64,000 nt of DNA from Powellomyces hirtus (taxonomy: Eukaryota > Chytridiomycota > Chytridiomycetes > Spizellomycetales > Powellomycetaceae): contig JAHLKG010000001.1 of assembly GCA_025526995.1 (NCBI GenBank), forward strand, positions 620,001 to 684,000. Direction: 5' to 3'. This document shows positions 60,854-64,000 of the stretch, piece after piece. The translations under genes and the position numbers were made by a program. The stretch's first letter is position 1, and the number at the start of each line of letters is the position of its first letter. Below the pieces are notes generated by a model. The model did no database searches and had not been told where the DNA came from. It saw nothing but the letters and a program-made list of their open reading frames with translations.

Positions 60854-63796
60854 ATGAATAGGATAGCAACTTCAAAGTCGGCAATGTCGCAAACGCCACG
60901 CCTAGAGCCGCCTTCGGCCAAGGTTGTAGAGTGTTATGCCAGAGCTGCCAAGGTATGTGTGCATGTCACAGGTTGCGACTTAACTTTGGACGTCAAAGCT
61001 GAGTCGGCATTTTGTTACCCTTCAGTTAAAAGCGGAGGCGGAACGCCAGACAGTGGGCCAAGCGGGTGCTTGTACGGACTCACATGTGGAGGTAAACTCT
61101 CTCATTGGTCTTTCTGGAGTCTGGACATACTCAAACCCTCCGCTTTCCCAGTCGGAACTACAAAGCATTTCGGCACTTCAGAGAACCCTCGGCTCTTTTA
61201 AAGATGCGCATGGTCGAGGCGAACTTAATGGAAAAGAAGCGTCTGGATTCATCATCTACCTAGAAGACACGTTTGCAATGATATTAGCAACTCTGGAGCG
61301 CATAAAGGTATAGTGGAAAGCGTTGTCAGGAAAAGACTATACACTCACTCTCCTAGAAAGGCTTGCACTCCCATGTCTGACAATGTATCTCAAAAACTCG
61401 AACGCCTGTGGGGTGAGGTAAACATTCCTTGCGTCACGCTGCCATACTCCTCTACTTATATTTAATCAGACCTTGGCTACGCTGGAAACTGCGCTGTCGA
61501 TCGCAAACATCTCTTCCGTTTGTACGTGTTACGTTGAGTTGACCGTTGAAAGCTTTGTTGGAGCGAAACACTGAAGACACTCGTTTGTAGTCGGAGGAGA
61601 CTCAAGCGGGATATACATTGTTGTGGCGCGATCTCTCCTTTCTTATGTTGAGTTTGCCGCCAAGGAACACGAACTGCAACTCCTTAAAATCAGGTCAGTC
61701 TCCTCCATGTATACATGCTGGAAATCCGTTGCTAATAGTTGTTGACATGTAGCTGGAAACAGGCCTGCCGTTTTGCTCGTCTCGCAGGAGAGAATGAAGA
61801 GCTTGCCTGCGAAATCGTCCGTAGATTCAACGGGTGTTACGCGCAACACTCACACAACCTCGACACTTGGAATATGGGCATCAACCTCCAATGCGGCATA
61901 GGTATGAACACTCAACATCTGTAAACTCATGCAGCAACGCAAGACTCACAAGACATAGCACACTGGTACATCGGCCAGCTTCTGAGTCTTATTCGTCATG
62001 CCTCGCATCGCCTTGTAGAAGCGCAAGTGCCCAGTATAACCAGCATGATCAAGCTGAGCAGGTGCGTTTCATACCTTGCGCTCAGACTCGATCACATTGA
62101 TGTACCTTTTTCGCTTAGCTTAGTGCTTCGACAAGGAAAGCACGTCGACTGTCCGGGTGTCCTTCCATTGAGAGAATCGATGGATGGTCTGATCCGGTTT
62201 TTGGCGGCCTTTACACCTGTGGAACAATTGACCAGGATGGCACTTGTGAAAAATTTACTGACCGTACCGCACCATAATCCGCCATCATGCCTCACTTCTC
62301 AACTCAAGGCAAACCTCAACATGGAGGCGCAATTGAATGTCATGGCCATGTTGTTGTCTCACTTGGGATTTGCTGAAGCGCAGCGTTGTTCGTTGTTTGA
62401 ACGTGACTTCTGTTTGTTCGAATCACTCCTCTCGATGTTGGCAAATGCCGATGCGACACGTCTCATCGAACCGAATGATGGCCAACCCTCGAGCTATTCC
62501 GAACTCTTGGTTGGAATGGCACTTTTTATACATACGGTGAGCGCATCTTCCTACGAAGTTGTCGAGGAGGCTTTGTATTCGGAGTTGCTGAGGCCGCGGT
62601 CGACCTTGTCGAGCTTGTTTGCTTTTGATGTATTGACATACATTATGGAAAACGGTAAACATCTAACAACCCAGGCAACTGCGTTCATTATGCTAACGTT
62701 GATGTATGGAATGCAGGACCCCGCGAGATCCGCGCACGGTGGTCAGCCGGAATGCCCGAGTTTCAGCGCACGATTGCTGGAGATGAGGAGAGCAATGTGC
62801 TGATCTGCTGCTCACTGGCCCAGCTTGTTTCTCCCGAATTCAAAAGAGAATTTGCTATGGATAGTAGTGCGGGAGCTGACCTGGCGAACGATGAGAATCT
62901 TCTGGCACTGGTGAAAGGCTGGGCTAGCAATCCAGCAGCCGTCATTTCTCCGGTGGATGAACATTTCCTAGTCACTCGTATCTGGTAAGCCTTACATGGT
63001 TCTGGATCTATGGCATGCACTCTGTCTAATTCAAATGAACGATGTCTCAAGGGATGAGATCAGTCATTGTTTGAAAAGCGCGCACAATTCTTTGGAAGCA
63101 GTGCAATATTTCCAGGTGCTGAAACTCCCAGCAGAATGCTTAACTGCCCTTGCCTTTCACAACGGGCGGAAAAACAAGATGCCGCTTGAAAGGGCTCACT
63201 ACATCGCACAGACACTCCCAGCTCTCTTCGAACGATGCGATGAAATGGTGGAATCGCTTGCCCGGTCTGTACATCCGAATGAGCAAATGTGGATGGTACG
63301 GAAATAACTTTCCAACACAAGAGCTTCCGTTATCTCATTAGTTCTTTCTTCAAATCACCTAGTGTCTCACAGTGGTGACTGCTTTCGTCGAGCTGGCCAG
63401 CAGCATTGTTCGGGACACGAAATCCGACATCGTTAGAAAAACGTTGAGTGTGCTGGTGGACCATCTCGACAACAACACTATTCCGGAATATGCAGGTTTG
63501 CCACAGTGTTGCGTTTGCCGCAAAGGAAATAATATCCAATTAAATGTTGCCAAATTTCATCAGCTCTTGATTATTTCTCAAAGCTTAGTCCATATGGCAG
63601 CTCCGGAAACACAAAAACCATAACTCAAGGGTTCCGCATTGCGCTTGAGAATGCACACTGGGTTACCGTTCATGACGCACTCTATAAAATCGTCGAATAT
63701 TCTTCTACATGCGCATCCGGCCCGCCAAAACTCAGCGCCGAACAGCGACAGCTCGTGTTTCGATTTATACAGCATTTGCCGTATATGGCAGATTGA
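60854..63796 (+). CDS. large helix-rich protein, family not recognised
   Basis: About twelve exons, all junctions in frame, encode roughly 780 residues. Joined pieces include AKVVECYARAAK-LKAEAERQ, FIIYLEDTFAMILATLERIK, LATLETALSIANISSV-FGGD, GIYIVVARSLLSYVEFAAKE, SWKQACRFARLAGENEELAC, LQCGI-AHWYIGQLLSLIRHA, VSYLALRLDHIDVPFSLSLV, LDGL-type helices, LNVMAMLLSHLGFAEAQRCS, FAFDVLTYIMENG-PREIRAR, HCLKSAHNSLEAVQYFQVLK, FVELASSIVRDTKSDIVRKT and IALENAHWVTVHDALYKIVE, ending HLPYMAD at 63796. The regular amphipathic helices suggest an alpha-solenoid scaffold. There are no membrane spans, nucleotide-binding motifs or zinc ligands. Translation starts at 60854 or 60884 (MSQTPRLEPP). It is divergent from PPE1. 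Confidence 0.75.
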
Positions 63797-64000
63797 CCTG
63801 CCCAACGAGACCGCTTTCAGAACTAAGCGAATGCGTGCGCTATCATTAAGAATGAAACGTAAGGTCACATTGATAGTTCTATTGTCCTGCTGTCCTGCTG
63901 CTCGCAACTCTATGCTACACAGCACGCACGTCCAATGCACGTCCAAGAGCCACGTGTGTGGCGCCCACGCGATGTCCGAGAGACGCGGACAAGAACCAAC
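63797..64000. other. window end, intergenic
   Basis: About 200 bp after the last stop codon. It contains a short repeat of ACGTCCAA near 63925-63945. No gene is supported. Confidence 0.3.

Overview
This 64 kb window is nuclear DNA of a compact, intron-rich fungus. Genes lie on both strands, often only 20-200 bp apart. Introns are short (about 48-120 bp), with GT...AG ends and frequent GTATGT/GTAAGT donors. No rRNA, tRNA, CRISPR array or intact transposon was found. Fungal hallmarks are a Mim1-like outer-membrane insertase, a Hal4/Sat4-type kinase, a class-3 secreted lipase and an HMG-box regulator resembling fungal mating-type factors. These occur beside proteins usually discussed in animals or protists: RMC1, a Shank-type SPN-ankyrin protein, an RCCD1-like protein, NIPSNAP and a long possibly centrosomal coiled-coil protein. 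That mixture suggests an early-diverging, probably chytrid-like (zoosporic) fungus; this placement is an inference. Exon junctions were read by eye from splice sites and frame continuity.

Layout. 0.4-1.9 kb: secreted lipase (-). 3.0-5.8 kb: RMC1/Mic1 (+). 6.4-6.8 kb: Mim1-like (+). 7.3-9.1 kb: ethanolamine kinase (+). 9.5-10.9 kb: NIPSNAP (-). 11.1-12.8 kb: SLX1 (-), head-to-head with PEX19 (+, 12.9-14.1 kb). 14.3-16.7 kb: Shank-like SPN-ankyrin protein (-). 17.3-18.9 kb: F-box protein (+). 19.1-21.3 kb: asparaginyl-tRNA synthetase (-), head-to-head with enolase (+, 22.2-24.0 kb). 24.3-24.7 kb: ZNF706-like (+). 24.8-26.1 kb: RCCD1-like (-). 26.4-27.1 kb: C2-like protein (+). 27.5-30.2 kb: Hal4/Sat4-like kinase (-), head-to-head with histone H3 (+, 30.8-31.3 kb). 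31.7-33.7 kb: probable beta-propeller protein (-). 33.8-34.8 kb: TACO1/YebC (+). 34.8-37.6 kb: coiled-coil protein (-). 37.9-39.8 kb: ArsJ-like organoarsenical transporter (-). 41.7-43.1 kb: HMG-box factor (-), with gene-poor flanks of about 1.9 kb on each side. 45.0-49.7 kb: dynactin p150Glued (-). 50.3-51.0 kb: F-box protein (+). 51.8-56.3 kb: diaphanous-related formin (+). 57.1-59.0 kb: class I histone deacetylase, Hos2/HDAC3 type (+). 59.1-60.7 kb: PP2A methylesterase (-), head-to-head with an unidentified helical protein (+, 60.9-63.8 kb).

Most genes are housekeeping: glycolysis, tRNA charging, chromatin, organelle import (PEX19, Mim1), mitochondrial translation (TACO1), the cytoskeleton (dynactin, formin), endolysosomal GEF function (RMC1) and phospholipid synthesis (ethanolamine kinase). 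The genes do not form a pathway cluster. The most unusual items are the fungal ArsJ-like transporter, the Shank-like SPN-ankyrin protein and the HMG-box gene sitting between two relic-containing gene-poor stretches, one of which holds a diverged ~120 bp duplication with traces of an old reading frame.
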